Assembly (NCBI RefSeq): GCF_009812055.1
Contig: NZ_WQNH01000035.1
Span: forward strand, 1-49,395
Origin: Chelativorans xinjiangensis
GTDB taxonomy: Bacteria > Pseudomonadota > Alphaproteobacteria > Rhizobiales > Rhizobiaceae
DNA: 49,395 nt
Reading direction: 5' to 3'
A program made the translations under genes and the position numbers. Shown piece after piece: positions 1-8,207 of the stretch. Every line of letters starts with the position of its first letter. Within the stretch, counting starts at the first letter, position 1. The notes beneath the pieces are model-generated. The model worked only from the letters and a program-made list of their open reading frames with translations, did no database searches and had not been told where the DNA came from.

Positions 1-38
1 ACCAGGGAATCTTCCTCAACGTCGTCGGAAAATTCTGA
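1..38 (+). CDS. 3' end of an upstream gene, product unknown
   Basis: A reading frame entering from the left edge ends at TGA 36-38 with the residues QGIFLNVVGKF. A strong intrinsic terminator follows at once, which supports a real gene ending here. Eleven residues are too few to assign a family. Confidence 0.45.
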   Translation, partial: QGIFLNVVGKF

Positions 39-51
39 CCGCAAAACTCAC

Positions 52-87
52 CCCCGCCGCTCCGAAAGGGGCGGCGGGGAGCTTTTT
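52..87 (+). terminator. Intrinsic terminator of the upstream gene
   Basis: CCCCGCCGC (52-60) pairs with GCGGCGGGG (71-79). The stem continues through T61-G70, C62-G69 and C63-G68 to a GAAA tetraloop (64-67), and the run AGCTTTTT follows. A 12-bp GC-rich stem plus T-run is a textbook terminator. On the other strand it would face the end of the HxlR gene but lacks a T-run there. Confidence 0.85.
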
Positions 88-129
88 GACGGGATCACAG
101 GATTGGAGCGTTGCCCGCAACCGGTCGAC

Positions 130-546
130 CTAGCGCGCCTCCGCCTCGTCGAAACGCGTCCGTGCCTTGCGCACGGCGTCGTGGTTGCGCTCGGCCCATT
201 GCATCAGCGCCTGCAACGGCTCGAACATGGAGTGTCCAAGATCGGTCAGGCTGTATTCCACGCTGGGGGGCTTGGTCGGGAAGACCTCGCGGTGCACATA
301 GCCGTCGCGCTGGAGGTCCCGCAAGGTCTGCGTCAGCATGCGCTGGGAAATGTCCGGCACGAGGCGCCGCAACTGGCCGAAGCGGTACGGCTGCTCCGCC
401 AGGGCCATCATGATGAGCGAGTTCCACTTGCCGCCGATATTGGCGATGACATCGCGCACCGGGCAGTCGGCGAAGCTGCCCTCCCCGCCGTTCATGGCGC
501 GATAGCTCTCGATCTTGGCTCTCAGATTGGCGGGCCGCGTGTCCAT
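130..546 (-). CDS. HxlR-family transcriptional regulator
   Basis: 138 aa winged-helix DNA-binding protein of the HxlR family (QorR/YtfH/YodB type). The family hallmark CPV sits at residues 28-30, followed by the GKW motif (39-41), a helix-turn-helix at about 55-80 and a wing at about 82-100. In QorR and YodB-type members the equivalent N-terminal cysteine senses quinones or electrophiles, so Cys28 is the likely sensor residue (inference). It is divergent from a QorB-like oxidoreductase, the same pairing as ytfH/ytfG in enteric bacteria, which makes that gene its likely target. The start ATG is at 546, with GGAG about 9 nt upstream. A palindromic repeat begins only about 14 bp upstream of the start, so the leader or promoter overlaps the repeat. 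Confidence 0.9.
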   Translation of the reverse strand: MDTRPANLRAKIESYRAMNGGEGSFADCPVRDVIANIGGKWNSLIMMALAEQPYRFGQLRRLVPDISQRMLTQTLRDLQRDGYVHREVFPTKPPSVEYSLTDLGHSMFEPLQALMQWAERNHDAVRKARTRFDEAEAR

Positions 547-559
547 GTCTTGGCGCTCC

Positions 560-679
560 AGTGGTCTGACCCAAACAGATGGTATCCATCTGTTTGGGAA
601 AGTCAGCCCACAAACTATTAATCCGGTGGGGCGATTTGTCCTGACAGATGGGTACCATCTGTCAGGATCGCACCACTAG
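560..679. repeat. Family 1 palindromic repeat, copy A (REPIN-like)
   Basis: A 120-bp element with ends AGTGGT / ACCACT. Hairpin 1 (570-598) has a 13-bp perfect stem CCCAAACAGATGG with loop TAT. Hairpin 2 (640-666) has a 12-bp stem CCTGACAGATGG with loop GTA. A weaker middle stem (606-611 with 626-632) lies in the core. A nearly full copy is at 35283-35401 and a deleted, reversed copy at 10043-10095. Open frames running through it (for example the minus-strand frame beginning MVPIC near 658) are by-products of the palindromes, not genes. It lies between the divergent HxlR and qorB-like genes. Confidence 0.85.
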
Positions 680-723
680 GTGGTTCCCTCGGCGTAACCA
701 GTTCCCGAAAAACTGCCTTCTTT

Positions 724-773
724 ACGCCCAGGCGTCAATTCCTAATTTAGTGCAGCTCTCATTTTGAGACTAA
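724..773. promoter_or_regulatory. Candidate operator region for the HxlR/QorB pair
   Basis: Between the repeat and the qorB-like start there are three small dyads: ACGCC-CA-GGCGT (724-735), TCTCA-TTT-TGAGA (757-769), and a wider TTAGT/ACTAA pair (747-751 and 769-773) separated by 17 nt. HxlR dimers bind such short dyads, and the last two lie within 50 bp of the qorB-like ATG. Which of them, if any, is bound cannot be decided from one sequence. Confidence 0.3.
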
Positions 774-797
774 CGCTAATCGCAAGGATTTCATAAA

Positions 798-1688
798 ATG
801 ACCGAGACGCTTCTCGTCACCGGCGCCGCCGGCCAGCTTGGCCGCCGCGTCCTCCACCACCTCCTGGAAACGCAAAACGTGCCGGCAGGCCGACTGGTCG
901 CCACCACCCGCGACCCGTCCAAGCTCGCCGATCTCGCCGCCAAGGGCGTGACCGTACGCGCCGCAAGCTTCGACGACGAGACCTCGCTGGTGAAGGCGTT
1001 TTCGGGCGTCGACCGCGTGCTCGTCATCTCCACGGACGCGCTCGACGAGCCGGGCAAGCGGTTCAGGCAGCACAAGACCGCCGTCGCCGCGGCCGTCGAA
1101 GCCGGTGTCGGCCACCTCGCCTACACCTCCATGCCGAAGCCCGAGCCGGGCAACCCGGTGCTCTTCGCCCCCGACCATTACGGCACCGAGCAAGCCATCA
1201 AGGCCACCGGCCTTCCCTACACGATCTTCCGCAACAGCTGGTATCAGGAGAACCTGATGATGGCGCTCCCGCAGGCGCTCAAGACCGGCAAATGGTTCAC
1301 CTCCGCCGGCGACGGTCGCACCGCGCATATCGCGCGCGACGATATCGCCCGCGCCATCGCCGCCGCACTCGCCTCCGGCAGCAAGGAGAGCGCAACCTAT
1401 CTCCTGACGGGCGCGGAAGCCCTGACCAATGCCGAGATCGCGGCTCTTGCGGCAGCGGTGACCGGCAAGCCGATCGAGGCGGTCAACCTGTCGGACGAGG
1501 CCCTTACCGAAGGCATGAAGGCCGCCGGTGTGCCGGAAGCCTTCGTTCCCCTCCTCGTGTCCTTCGACGCCAACACCCGCACCGGCGGCCTTGCCGAGGT
1601 CACGGCCGACGCCGAAAAGCTTTCCGGCATAACGCCGCGGCCGCTGAAAAGCTTTTTCGAGGCGAACAAGGAGGCGCTTCTCGGCTAA
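798..1688 (+). CDS. NmrA-like / QorB-type NAD(P)H-dependent oxidoreductase
   Basis: 296 aa atypical short-chain dehydrogenase of the NmrA/QorB group. The N-terminal nucleotide motif is GAAGQLG (residues 9-15), which fits the GxxGxxG motif of a Rossmann fold. The family includes quinone oxidoreductase 2 (E. coli YtfG), which reduces quinones with NAD(P)H, so a quinone or electrophile detoxification role in the cytoplasm is likely but not proven. It starts at ATG 798, after AAGGA about 8 nt upstream. It is divergent from an HxlR regulator, the usual partner of qorB-like genes. Its stop overlaps the stop of the convergent comEC by 4 bp (1685-1688). Confidence 0.8.
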   Translation: MTETLLVTGAAGQLGRRVLHHLLETQNVPAGRLVATTRDPSKLADLAAKGVTVRAASFDDETSLVKAFSGVDRVLVISTDALDEPGKRFRQHKTAVAAAVEAGVGHLAYTSMPKPEPGNPVLFAPDHYGTEQAIKATGLPYTIFRNSWYQENLMMALPQALKTGKWFTSAGDGRTAHIARDDIARAIAAALASGSKESATYLLTGAEALTNAEIAALAAAVTGKPIEAVNLSDEALTEGMKAAGVPEAFVPLLVSFDANTRTGGLAEVTADAEKLSGITPRPLKSFFEANKEALLG

Positions 1689-4018
1689 CTCGTGGGTTCG
1701 TTGGGCGGCAGGCCGCGCGCCGCCCGCGACCAGGCGCGGTGGGCGTGCCAGGGCCGCCACGGCTCTTCGATGGAGAAGAGGATCTCCATCGGCGTGGCGC
1801 CTGCCCCGAAATAGACTGCGGCACTGCCCCGCCGTGCCAGCTCACGCTTGGTGATGACCGTGACGCCGGCGCCGCAGGGGTTTCCTGCGACGGCATCGTC
1901 GAGGACGAGTAGCGTGGCGGCTCCGCAGGCCGCGCGGGCGGCCGCCGCTCCAGCGGCGTGGGCGATCAAGGCGCTGCTGCCGTGCCGGGCGAGGCAGAGC
2001 CCGTTGCCGCAGGAAAAGCCCGTCTCACTTGCGCCCGGAGGGTCCGGAAAACCCTCCCCGCCTCCCCTCGGCTTGATGACCGCCTCCGCCTTCAAGGCCC
2101 GCGTCCAGCCCTCCATGGTGAAGCCGTTGGGCCGGGAGCGGTTGACGGCAAGCCGCCCATCCGCCCCGCGCAGGCCGACAAGCCGCGCATCCTCCGTCAC
2201 GAGCACATCGGGCAGTTGCCGCGCCGCGACGAGGCCGAGGCCAAGGACGATCAGCGGCAGTGCAAGCAACCTCAGCCGGGTGGTCGACACCACGAGAATG
2301 ACGAGCGCGGATGTGAGCGTCAGAAGGGCCGCCAGCGGCATGAGCCCCACCGCGTCGATAGGTGTGCGGTCGGAAAACCACTCCGCGACGGCGATCACGG
2401 CGGCGATGGCCTGTCCCATTGCTTTCAGGAATATACCGTCGAGGCCGAAAGGCATTGCCAGCATGGCCAGCACCGCCGCCGGCATGGCCAGGATCGAGAC
2501 AAGGGGCATGGCGGCAAGGTTGGCCGGCAGCGCCAGCGGCGTTGCGCGCTGGAAGTGCCATATGCCGTAGAGCGCGGTGGCCGTGCCGGCGATGAGGGAG
2601 GTGGCGGCAAGGCCGAGTGCGAAGGCGACGCCATATTGCGCTACGCGCGAAAGGAGCCCTCCGGGCGGTGGGCCGGCGCGCGCGCGGCGGCGCTGGCGCC
2701 AATCCGTCCAGGCGGCATAGCCCGCCACCAGCGCGGCCGTGGCGGCAAACGACATCTGGAAGCTCGGCCCCACCACCTCGTGCGGCGACAGGACGAGGAT
2801 GATGAGGGCCGCGATGGCGACGTTGCGCATGGTGATGGCGGCGCGGTCGAAGATGAGAGCGCCCAGCATCACCGCCAGCATGATGTAGCTGCGCTGCGCG
2901 GCCACCGCCGAGCCCGAGATGAACAGATAGAGCGTGCACATGACAAGCGCTGCCGCGGCGGCATACTTCTTCACCGGCAGGCGCGAGGAGAAGCCGGGAA
3001 AGAGGGCCGTGCCGGCGCGCAGCATGAACATGATCGTGACGGCGACGAGCGCCATGTGCAGGCCGGAGATGGCGAGGATGTGGGCAAGGCCGGCGCGACG
3101 CAGCCACTCGTTTATCTCCTCCGGAATGCCGGCCCGGAAACCGGTGATCATGGCGACCGCGACCTCGCCTTCCGCGCCTCCGACCTTGGCGCGAATGCGC
3201 TCGGCCAGTGCCCCGCGCATCGTCTCCAGCCAGCGCGCCGGGCGCGCGGAGACGGGCAGCGGTTCGTCGAGCTCCACGCGCTCCGGCCCGGACATGAAGA
3301 AGCCGACCGCGCCCAGACGGTTGAAATAGCTGGCGAATGAAAAATCATAGGCTCCGGGCCGCACCGGCCCGGAGGGCGACATGAGGCGCGTCAGCCCGGC
3401 GACGCCGTCGCCGGGACGCAGGTCCGGCGGAACCGCCCGCGCCGTCAACCTGACGCGCTTCGGCGGATAGGAGAGCCGCGGCCGCTGGGTCGCAAGCAGG
3501 TCCACGGTGAGCCTGATGCGGCCGCTCGACTGGTGCTCAAGGCGCACGAGGCGTCCGGTGATGCGAGTCGTCACGTCCGAGCCGACCATCGGCGTGGCCA
3601 ACCGCAAGGTCTCCAGCTTCGCCACGGCAACGCCGAGCATGAAGACCAGCAAGGCCCCGAAGATGAGCGACAGGGCGACCCTGGTGCGCGACAGCCAGGT
3701 CGACACGGCCAGGAACGCCATGGGAAGCGCAAGCATCGGCCAGCCGGGCTCACGGGAAAGCGCGAAATAGAAGACCGCGCCTGCCGCCATCAGCACCGGC
3801 AGACAAAGAAACGGGGCACCGCGTGCTGCTTCGCTCGCAAGGGCATGGGAAAGGCGAATGGCGGACAATTGCCCTACCAGGACGGCCAAGGGCTTTGCGG
3901 CGACGTCCGGCGCCGATATGCTCCTGGCAGCAGGCAACACAGAACCCTCCGGCGCGACGGCCGCCGGCAGAAACTGCGCCCGCTCGCCCTCGGCGACGGC
4001 TGCTTTTTCGCCCCCCAT
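1685..4018 (-). CDS. comEC: ComEC/Rec2-family DNA uptake channel protein
   Basis: 777 aa polytopic inner-membrane protein of the ComEC/Rec2 family, which carries single-stranded DNA across the inner membrane in natural transformation. The first ~65 residues are a non-membrane lead. Hydrophobic segments follow, then a periplasmic OB-like region rich in beta strands (about 140-250), then the Competence domain with the family motif AHILAISGLHMALVA (about residue 312-326) and many membrane helices to about residue 580. The C-terminal ~200 residues occupy the place of the metallo-beta-lactamase domain but show no HxHxDH zinc motif, as is common in this order. Start at 4018, GGAG upstream. It is divergent from gltX across 120 bp. 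Whether the host is competent is unknown. Confidence 0.88.
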   Translation of the reverse strand: MGGEKAAVAEGERAQFLPAAVAPEGSVLPAARSISAPDVAAKPLAVLVGQLSAIRLSHALASEAARGAPFLCLPVLMAAGAVFYFALSREPGWPMLALPMAFLAVSTWLSRTRVALSLIFGALLVFMLGVAVAKLETLRLATPMVGSDVTTRITGRLVRLEHQSSGRIRLTVDLLATQRPRLSYPPKRVRLTARAVPPDLRPGDGVAGLTRLMSPSGPVRPGAYDFSFASYFNRLGAVGFFMSGPERVELDEPLPVSARPARWLETMRGALAERIRAKVGGAEGEVAVAMITGFRAGIPEEINEWLRRAGLAHILAISGLHMALVAVTIMFMLRAGTALFPGFSSRLPVKKYAAAAALVMCTLYLFISGSAVAAQRSYIMLAVMLGALIFDRAAITMRNVAIAALIILVLSPHEVVGPSFQMSFAATAALVAGYAAWTDWRQRRRARAGPPPGGLLSRVAQYGVAFALGLAATSLIAGTATALYGIWHFQRATPLALPANLAAMPLVSILAMPAAVLAMLAMPFGLDGIFLKAMGQAIAAVIAVAEWFSDRTPIDAVGLMPLAALLTLTSALVILVVSTTRLRLLALPLIVLGLGLVAARQLPDVLVTEDARLVGLRGADGRLAVNRSRPNGFTMEGWTRALKAEAVIKPRGGGEGFPDPPGASETGFSCGNGLCLARHGSSALIAHAAGAAAARAACGAATLLVLDDAVAGNPCGAGVTVITKRELARRGSAAVYFGAGATPMEILFSIEEPWRPWHAHRAWSRAARGLPPNEPTS

Positions 4019-4138
4019 GCCCGTTCTTCTCCACAGGCTTGCGCCCCAACCCGCCTATGCTACATGACAGGCAGCCAATTTCTACCCGCGTGAGCCGCCG
4101 CTCGTCGGACCGCGCGCACCAACGCTCCCGGAAGAACA

Positions 4139-5572
4139 ATGCCGAAACCCGTCATCACCCGCTTTGCGCCTTCGCCCACCGGCTTCCTGCATATCGGTGG
4201 CGCGCGCACCGCGCTCTTCAACTGGCTCTACGCCCGCCACACGGGCGGCAAGATGCTGTTGCGCATCGAGGACACGGACCGCCAGCGCTCAACCGAGGAA
4301 GCAACGGCGGCGATCCTCGACGGGCTGAAGTGGCTTGGGCTTGAGTGGGACGGCGAGCCGATCTCGCAATTCGCCCGCGCCGACCGCCATCGGCAGGTGG
4401 CCGAGGAACTCGTGGCCAAGGGCGAGGCCTATTACTGCTATGCCACGGCGGAGGAAATCGAGGCGATGCGCGAGAAGGCGCGCGCTGAGGGCCGGCCGCC
4501 ACGCTATGACGGCACCTGGCGCGACCGCGATCCCAGCGAGGCACCGGAGGGCATCAAGCCCACGATCCGCATCAAGGCACCCGGCGCGGGCGAGATGGTC
4601 ATCCACGACCGCGTGCAGGGCGAGGTGCGTTTTCCCAACAAGGACCTCGACGACTTCATCATCCTGCGCTCCGACGGCTCGCCGACCTACATGCATGCGG
4701 TGGTGGTGGACGACCACGACATGGGGGTCACCCACGTCATCCGCGGCGACGACCACCTCACCAACGCCGCCCGCCAGGCCCTGATCTACAAGGCCATGGG
4801 TTGGGAGGTGCCGGCGATGGCGCATGTGCCGCTGATCCACGGACCGGACGGAGGCAAGCTTTCCAAGCGCCACGGGGCGCTGGGCGTCGAGGCCTACCGT
4901 GCCATGGGCTATCTGCCGGCGGCCCTGTGCAACTATCTCGCCCGCCTCGGCTGGAGCCATGGCGACGACGAGGTGATGTCGATCGACCAGATGGTCGAAT
5001 GGTTCGAGATCGAGGACATCAACAAGGGGGCCGCGCGCTTCGACTTCCAGAAGCTGGAGGCGCTGAACGGCATTCATATGCGCCAAGCGGACGACGATAC
5101 GCTGCTCGGCATCCTCGTCTTCACGCTGCCCCATCTTGAGGGCGGGCAAGCACTGCTCGACCGCCTCGACGAAAAGCGCAAGGCGCAACTCCGCGCCGCC
5201 CTACCCGGCCTCAAGGAACGAGCCAAGACGCTTGTCGAGCTGATCGACGGCGCCGGTTTCCTCTTTGCCGAACGGCCGCTTGCGCCTGACGAAAAGGCGG
5301 CGGCGCTGATCGACGACGAAGCGCGCGCCATGCTGGCCGCCCTGGCCGAGGATCTTTCCGCCCTGACAGACTGGACGGCAGAGACGACGGAAGCCGCGGT
5401 GCGGGCCTTCGCGGAGAGAACCGACCGCAAGCTCGGCAAGGTGGCTCAGCCGCTGCGTGCCGCGCTTACCGGGCGCACCACTTCTCCCGGCATTTTCGAT
5501 GTGCTCGCAGTTTTGGGCCGCAAAGAAGCACTCGCCCGCATCGGCGATCAGGCGAAGCGGACAGCGACGTAA
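4139..5572 (+). CDS. gltX: Glutamyl-tRNA synthetase
   Basis: 477 aa class I aminoacyl-tRNA synthetase that charges tRNA-Glu with glutamate (and often tRNA-Gln, for later amidation, in alphaproteobacteria). The HIGH motif appears as HIGG (residues 18-21) after [10 protein letters not shown], and the KMSKS motif as KLSKR (240-244). The C-terminal helical anticodon-binding domain covers about residues 330-477. Length is normal for the family. Alphaproteobacteria often carry two gltX paralogues; the second, if present, is outside this window. The gene is divergent from comEC and lies 150 bp upstream of gltA, an arrangement I recall as typical in this order. Confidence 0.97.
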   Translation: MPKPVITRFAPSPTGFLHIGGARTALFNWLYARHTGGKMLLRIEDTDRQRSTEEATAAILDGLKWLGLEWDGEPISQFARADRHRQVAEELVAKGEAYYCYATAEEIEAMREKARAEGRPPRYDGTWRDRDPSEAPEGIKPTIRIKAPGAGEMVIHDRVQGEVRFPNKDLDDFIILRSDGSPTYMHAVVVDDHDMGVTHVIRGDDHLTNAARQALIYKAMGWEVPAMAHVPLIHGPDGGKLSKRHGALGVEAYRAMGYLPAALCNYLARLGWSHGDDEVMSIDQMVEWFEIEDINKGAARFDFQKLEALNGIHMRQADDDTLLGILVFTLPHLEGGQALLDRLDEKRKAQLRAALPGLKERAKTLVELIDGAGFLFAERPLAPDEKAAALIDDEARAMLAALAEDLSALTDWTAETTEAAVRAFAERTDRKLGKVAQPLRAALTGRTTSPGIFDVLAVLGRKEALARIGDQAKRTAT

Positions 5573-5610
5573 CTGCTTATGTTGCAGCGCGATATTCGCC
5601 CTTGTCAAGC

Positions 5611-5639
5611 TTGGCACGCCGGGGCAAATGCGCTAGCTA
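5611..5639 (+). promoter_or_regulatory. Candidate sigma70-type promoter of gltA
   Basis: TTGGCA (5611-5616), a 17-bp spacer, then TAGCTA (5634-5639), about 85 bp upstream of the gltA ATG in the gltX-gltA gap. Spacing is ideal and the -35 is close to consensus, the -10 less so. No operator-like dyad stands out around it. Confidence 0.35.
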
Positions 5640-5723
5640 GATGCCACCCTGGCGGCGGTTGAGCGTCATCCTTATGGCGACACGACTCCTGCCCCAAGTT
5701 TCAAGAACAGAGAGGTGATTGCC

Positions 5724-7013
5724 ATGGCCAATTCGACTGCGAAACTGGAACTTGGTGGCGAGAACCGCGAATACGAGATACTGGAAGGTACCGTCGGTCC
5801 CGACGTCATCAACATCTCCTCGCTCTACAAAGACACGGGGATGTTCACCTACGATCCCGGCTTTACGTCCACTGCGAGCTGTGAATCCAAGATCACCTAT
5901 ATCGACGGGGACGAGGGCACGCTGTTGCACCGCGGCTACCCCATCGAGCAGCTCGCCGACCACGGCGATTTCCTGGAGGTGTGCTATCTGCTGCTTTACG
6001 GCGAACTGCCCACCAAGGCGCAGAAGGAGGACTTCGACTACCGCGTGACGCGGCACACCATGCTGCATGAGCAGATGTCCCGCTTCTTTACCGGCTTTCG
6101 CCGCGACGCCCACCCGATGGCGGTCATGTGCGGCATGGTCGGGGCGCTGTCGGCCTTCTATCACGATTCCACCGACATCTCCGACCCGCACCAACGCATG
6201 GTCGCCTCGATCCGCATGATCGCCAAGATGCCGACCATCGCGGCGATGGCCTATAAGTATCACATCGGCCAGCCCTTCATTTACCCGCGCAACGAGCTGT
6301 CCTATGCGGCCAACTTCCTGCATATGTGCTTTGCGGTGCCGTGCGAGGAATACCATGTGAATCCGGTGCTGGCGCGGGCCATGGACCGCATCTTCATCCT
6401 GCATGCCGACCATGAGCAGAACGCCTCGACCTCGACGGTCCGGCTTGCCGGCTCCTCGGGCGCCAATCCCTTCGCCTGTATCGCCGCCGGTATCGCCTGC
6501 CTGTGGGGACCGGCCCATGGCGGCGCCAACGAGGCGGCGCTCAACATGCTGGCCGAGATCGGCACGGTCGACCGCATCCCCGAGTATATCGACCGGGCCA
6601 AGGACCGCGACGACCCGTTCCGCCTGATGGGCTTCGGTCACCGCGTCTACAAGAACTACGACCCGCGCGCCAAGATCATGCAGAAGACGACCCACGAGGT
6701 CCTCGGCGAGCTCGGCATCAAGGACGATCCGCAGCTGGACGTGGCGCTGGAGCTGGAGCGCATCGCTCTGACCGACGAGTATTTCATCGAAAAGAAGCTC
6801 TATCCGAACATCGACTTCTATTCCGGCATCACGCTCCGGGCGCTCGGCTTCCCGACCACCATGTTCACCGTGCTGTTCGCGCTTGCGCGCACGGTCGGCT
6901 GGATCGCCCAGTGGAAGGAGATGATCGAGGATCCGAACCAGAAGATCGGTCGCCCGCGCCAGCTCTACACCGGCGCCACGCAACGCGACTACGTGTCGAT
7001 CGCCAACCGCTAA
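5724..7013 (+). CDS. gltA: Citrate synthase
   Basis: 429 aa type II citrate synthase that condenses oxaloacetate and acetyl-CoA at entry to the TCA cycle. The catalytic triad lies in three conserved blocks: His in [13 protein letters not shown], His in [14 protein letters not shown] and Asp in NIDFYSG. The length matches the hexameric Gram-negative enzyme. I chose ATG 5724 because AGAGAGG ends 8 nt before it; an in-frame GTG at 5715 would sit inside that ribosome-binding site. A strong terminator follows at 7036-7068, so the transcript ends here. Confidence 0.96.
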   Translation: MANSTAKLELGGENREYEILEGTVGPDVINISSLYKDTGMFTYDPGFTSTASCESKITYIDGDEGTLLHRGYPIEQLADHGDFLEVCYLLLYGELPTKAQKEDFDYRVTRHTMLHEQMSRFFTGFRRDAHPMAVMCGMVGALSAFYHDSTDISDPHQRMVASIRMIAKMPTIAAMAYKYHIGQPFIYPRNELSYAANFLHMCFAVPCEEYHVNPVLARAMDRIFILHADHEQNASTSTVRLAGSSGANPFACIAAGIACLWGPAHGGANEAALNMLAEIGTVDRIPEYIDRAKDRDDPFRLMGFGHRVYKNYDPRAKIMQKTTHEVLGELGIKDDPQLDVALELERIALTDEYFIEKKLYPNIDFYSGITLRALGFPTTMFTVLFALARTVGWIAQWKEMIEDPNQKIGRPRQLYTGATQRDYVSIANR

Positions 7014-7035
7014 GGCAGCACGTTATTGGAAGAGA

Positions 7036-7068
7036 AACCTCCGCTTTATGAAGAAGCGGAGGTTTTTT
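7036..7068 (+). terminator. Intrinsic terminator after gltA
   Basis: AACCTCCGCTT (7036-7046) pairs perfectly with AAGCGGAGGTT (7054-7064) around the loop TATGAAG, and a run of six T (7063-7068) follows. Confidence 0.9.
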
Positions 7069-7108
7069 GTTGAAGCCTTTGATTTTAAAATAGCTTCTTT
7101 CGTATGCT

Positions 7109-7801
7109 TCAGTCGGAGGAGGCGGCGCGGAAGTCCTCCGCAATCGCCTGCGGCACGGCGCGCTTGCGGAAGTCGCGGGTGACTTCGGCCCAGGCGAAGC
7201 GGATCGAGTTCTCGACGATCTCACGGTCGTAGCGCTTCAGTGTCTCGTCGATGGGGGCCCAGTGGTAGAGGGCCTGCGGGCTCTCGGTAAAGCTGTCGCC
7301 ACCGGCGGCGAGGTTCTCCCAATGCGCCTTTGCGAGCCGCGCGGAAAAGGCGGCGCGCCACGCCGCCAGCATCGCCTCGTCCTCAAGGTCGTCACGGTTG
7401 GCGTCCAAACCCGCATCGTAGCAGTGAAGGGCAAGCAGGCGCCCCGCCTCCTCTTCCAGCCCCCCCGCCGCCACGACACGCGCCACCGAATGGACAGCGA
7501 TGTCCGACAGGCAGGCGGCAAAGACATGGCGCTTGGCGACATTGATGGATTCCACGAAGACCGCGTCCTCGAACATCGAGGGATACCGGGTGCCCATGCG
7601 CGCCTTGAGGTAGCCGTAGAGCTTCTTCTGCGCCACGAAGGCCGCCCGTGTATGGGCGAAGCGGGCCAGCGCGTCGACCGTGTCGATGGGACCCGTCTCG
7701 CGCCGCACGCGAAGGCGCTGGGCTGCCTGACGAACAAGCGCCGCCGCACGGTGCCAGAAGGAGCCGTCGGCGGCAGAAGAGGCGTTCTCACTTACGACCA
7801 A
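7109..7801 (-). CDS. Conserved hypothetical protein, unrecognised
   Basis: About 230 aa, soluble and largely helical by composition, with no signal peptide or membrane segment. I do not recognise a named domain. The body from about residue 30 (AALVRQAAQRLRVRRETGP) to the end looks protein-like, with normal codon structure and Trp/Tyr-containing stretches such as ALYHWAPIDETLKRYDREIV. The frame is open back to 7945, but the first ~48 codons look non-coding. I give TTG 7801 as a tentative start. It converges on gltA, separated by that gene's terminator, and is divergent from the DUF4212/symporter pair. Confidence 0.6.
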   Translation of the reverse strand: MVVSENASSAADGSFWHRAAALVRQAAQRLRVRRETGPIDTVDALARFAHTRAAFVAQKKLYGYLKARMGTRYPSMFEDAVFVESINVAKRHVFAACLSDIAVHSVARVVAAGGLEEEAGRLLALHCYDAGLDANRDDLEDEAMLAAWRAAFSARLAKAHWENLAAGGDSFTESPQALYHWAPIDETLKRYDREIVENSIRFAWAEVTRDFRKRAVPQAIAEDFRAASSD

Positions 7802-7928
7802 TGTTGAATTCCATTTACCGGGCGGATGGCCAAGACTTAGGGAGTGCCATTGTGGTTGCGATTCGCTTCGCGGGCAATGGCGTCCGGCAACGACTTTAGT
7901 CGCTGCGATTCGCAGGGAGGAGGACACC

Positions 7929-8195
7929 ATGTCCGCTGAAAGCACAGATGTGCGAGACCGCTACTGGCAAAAAACCAGGAACCTGACGATCCTGGTCCTG
8001 GCCCTGTGGGCGTTCTTCGCGCTGATTATCCCGACGCTGGTCGGAACGCTCAATGACGTGACGTTCCTCGGCTTCCCGCTCGGGTTTTACATGATCGCGC
8101 AGGGCTCGCTCATCGCGTTCGTTGTTCTGATCTGGTTCCAGAACTGGCGGCAGGACGCGATCGACGACGAGTTCGGCTTTGGCGAGGAAGAGTGA
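7929..8195 (+). CDS. DUF4212 small membrane subunit of a sodium:solute symporter
   Basis: 88 aa protein with two membrane segments (about residues 19-40 and 46-72) and an acidic C-terminus (DDEFGFGEEE). It belongs to the DUF4212 family, whose genes almost always sit directly upstream of a large SSS-family transporter of the VC_2705 type, as here (12-bp gap). The small protein is taken to be an accessory subunit or chaperone of the transporter; its biochemical role is not established. Good ribosome-binding site GGGAGGAGG just upstream of ATG 7929. Transcription probably starts in the 127 bp separating it from the divergent hypothetical gene. Confidence 0.88.
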   Translation: MSAESTDVRDRYWQKTRNLTILVLALWAFFALIIPTLVGTLNDVTFLGFPLGFYMIAQGSLIAFVVLIWFQNWRQDAIDDEFGFGEEE

Positions 8196-8207
8196 GGGGG
8201 GACCGAC

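Noticed and set aside
95-658. Longer minus-strand frame over the HxlR gene reaching into the repeat (MVPIC...)
   Set aside because: It is in a different frame from the HxlR protein, and its first part is the palindromic repeat. The HxlR frame 130-546 has clear family motifs.
560-679. CRISPR-like repeat interpretation of the family 1 elements
   Set aside because: Copies are dispersed by tens of kilobases, not arrayed with regular spacers, and no cas gene is present.
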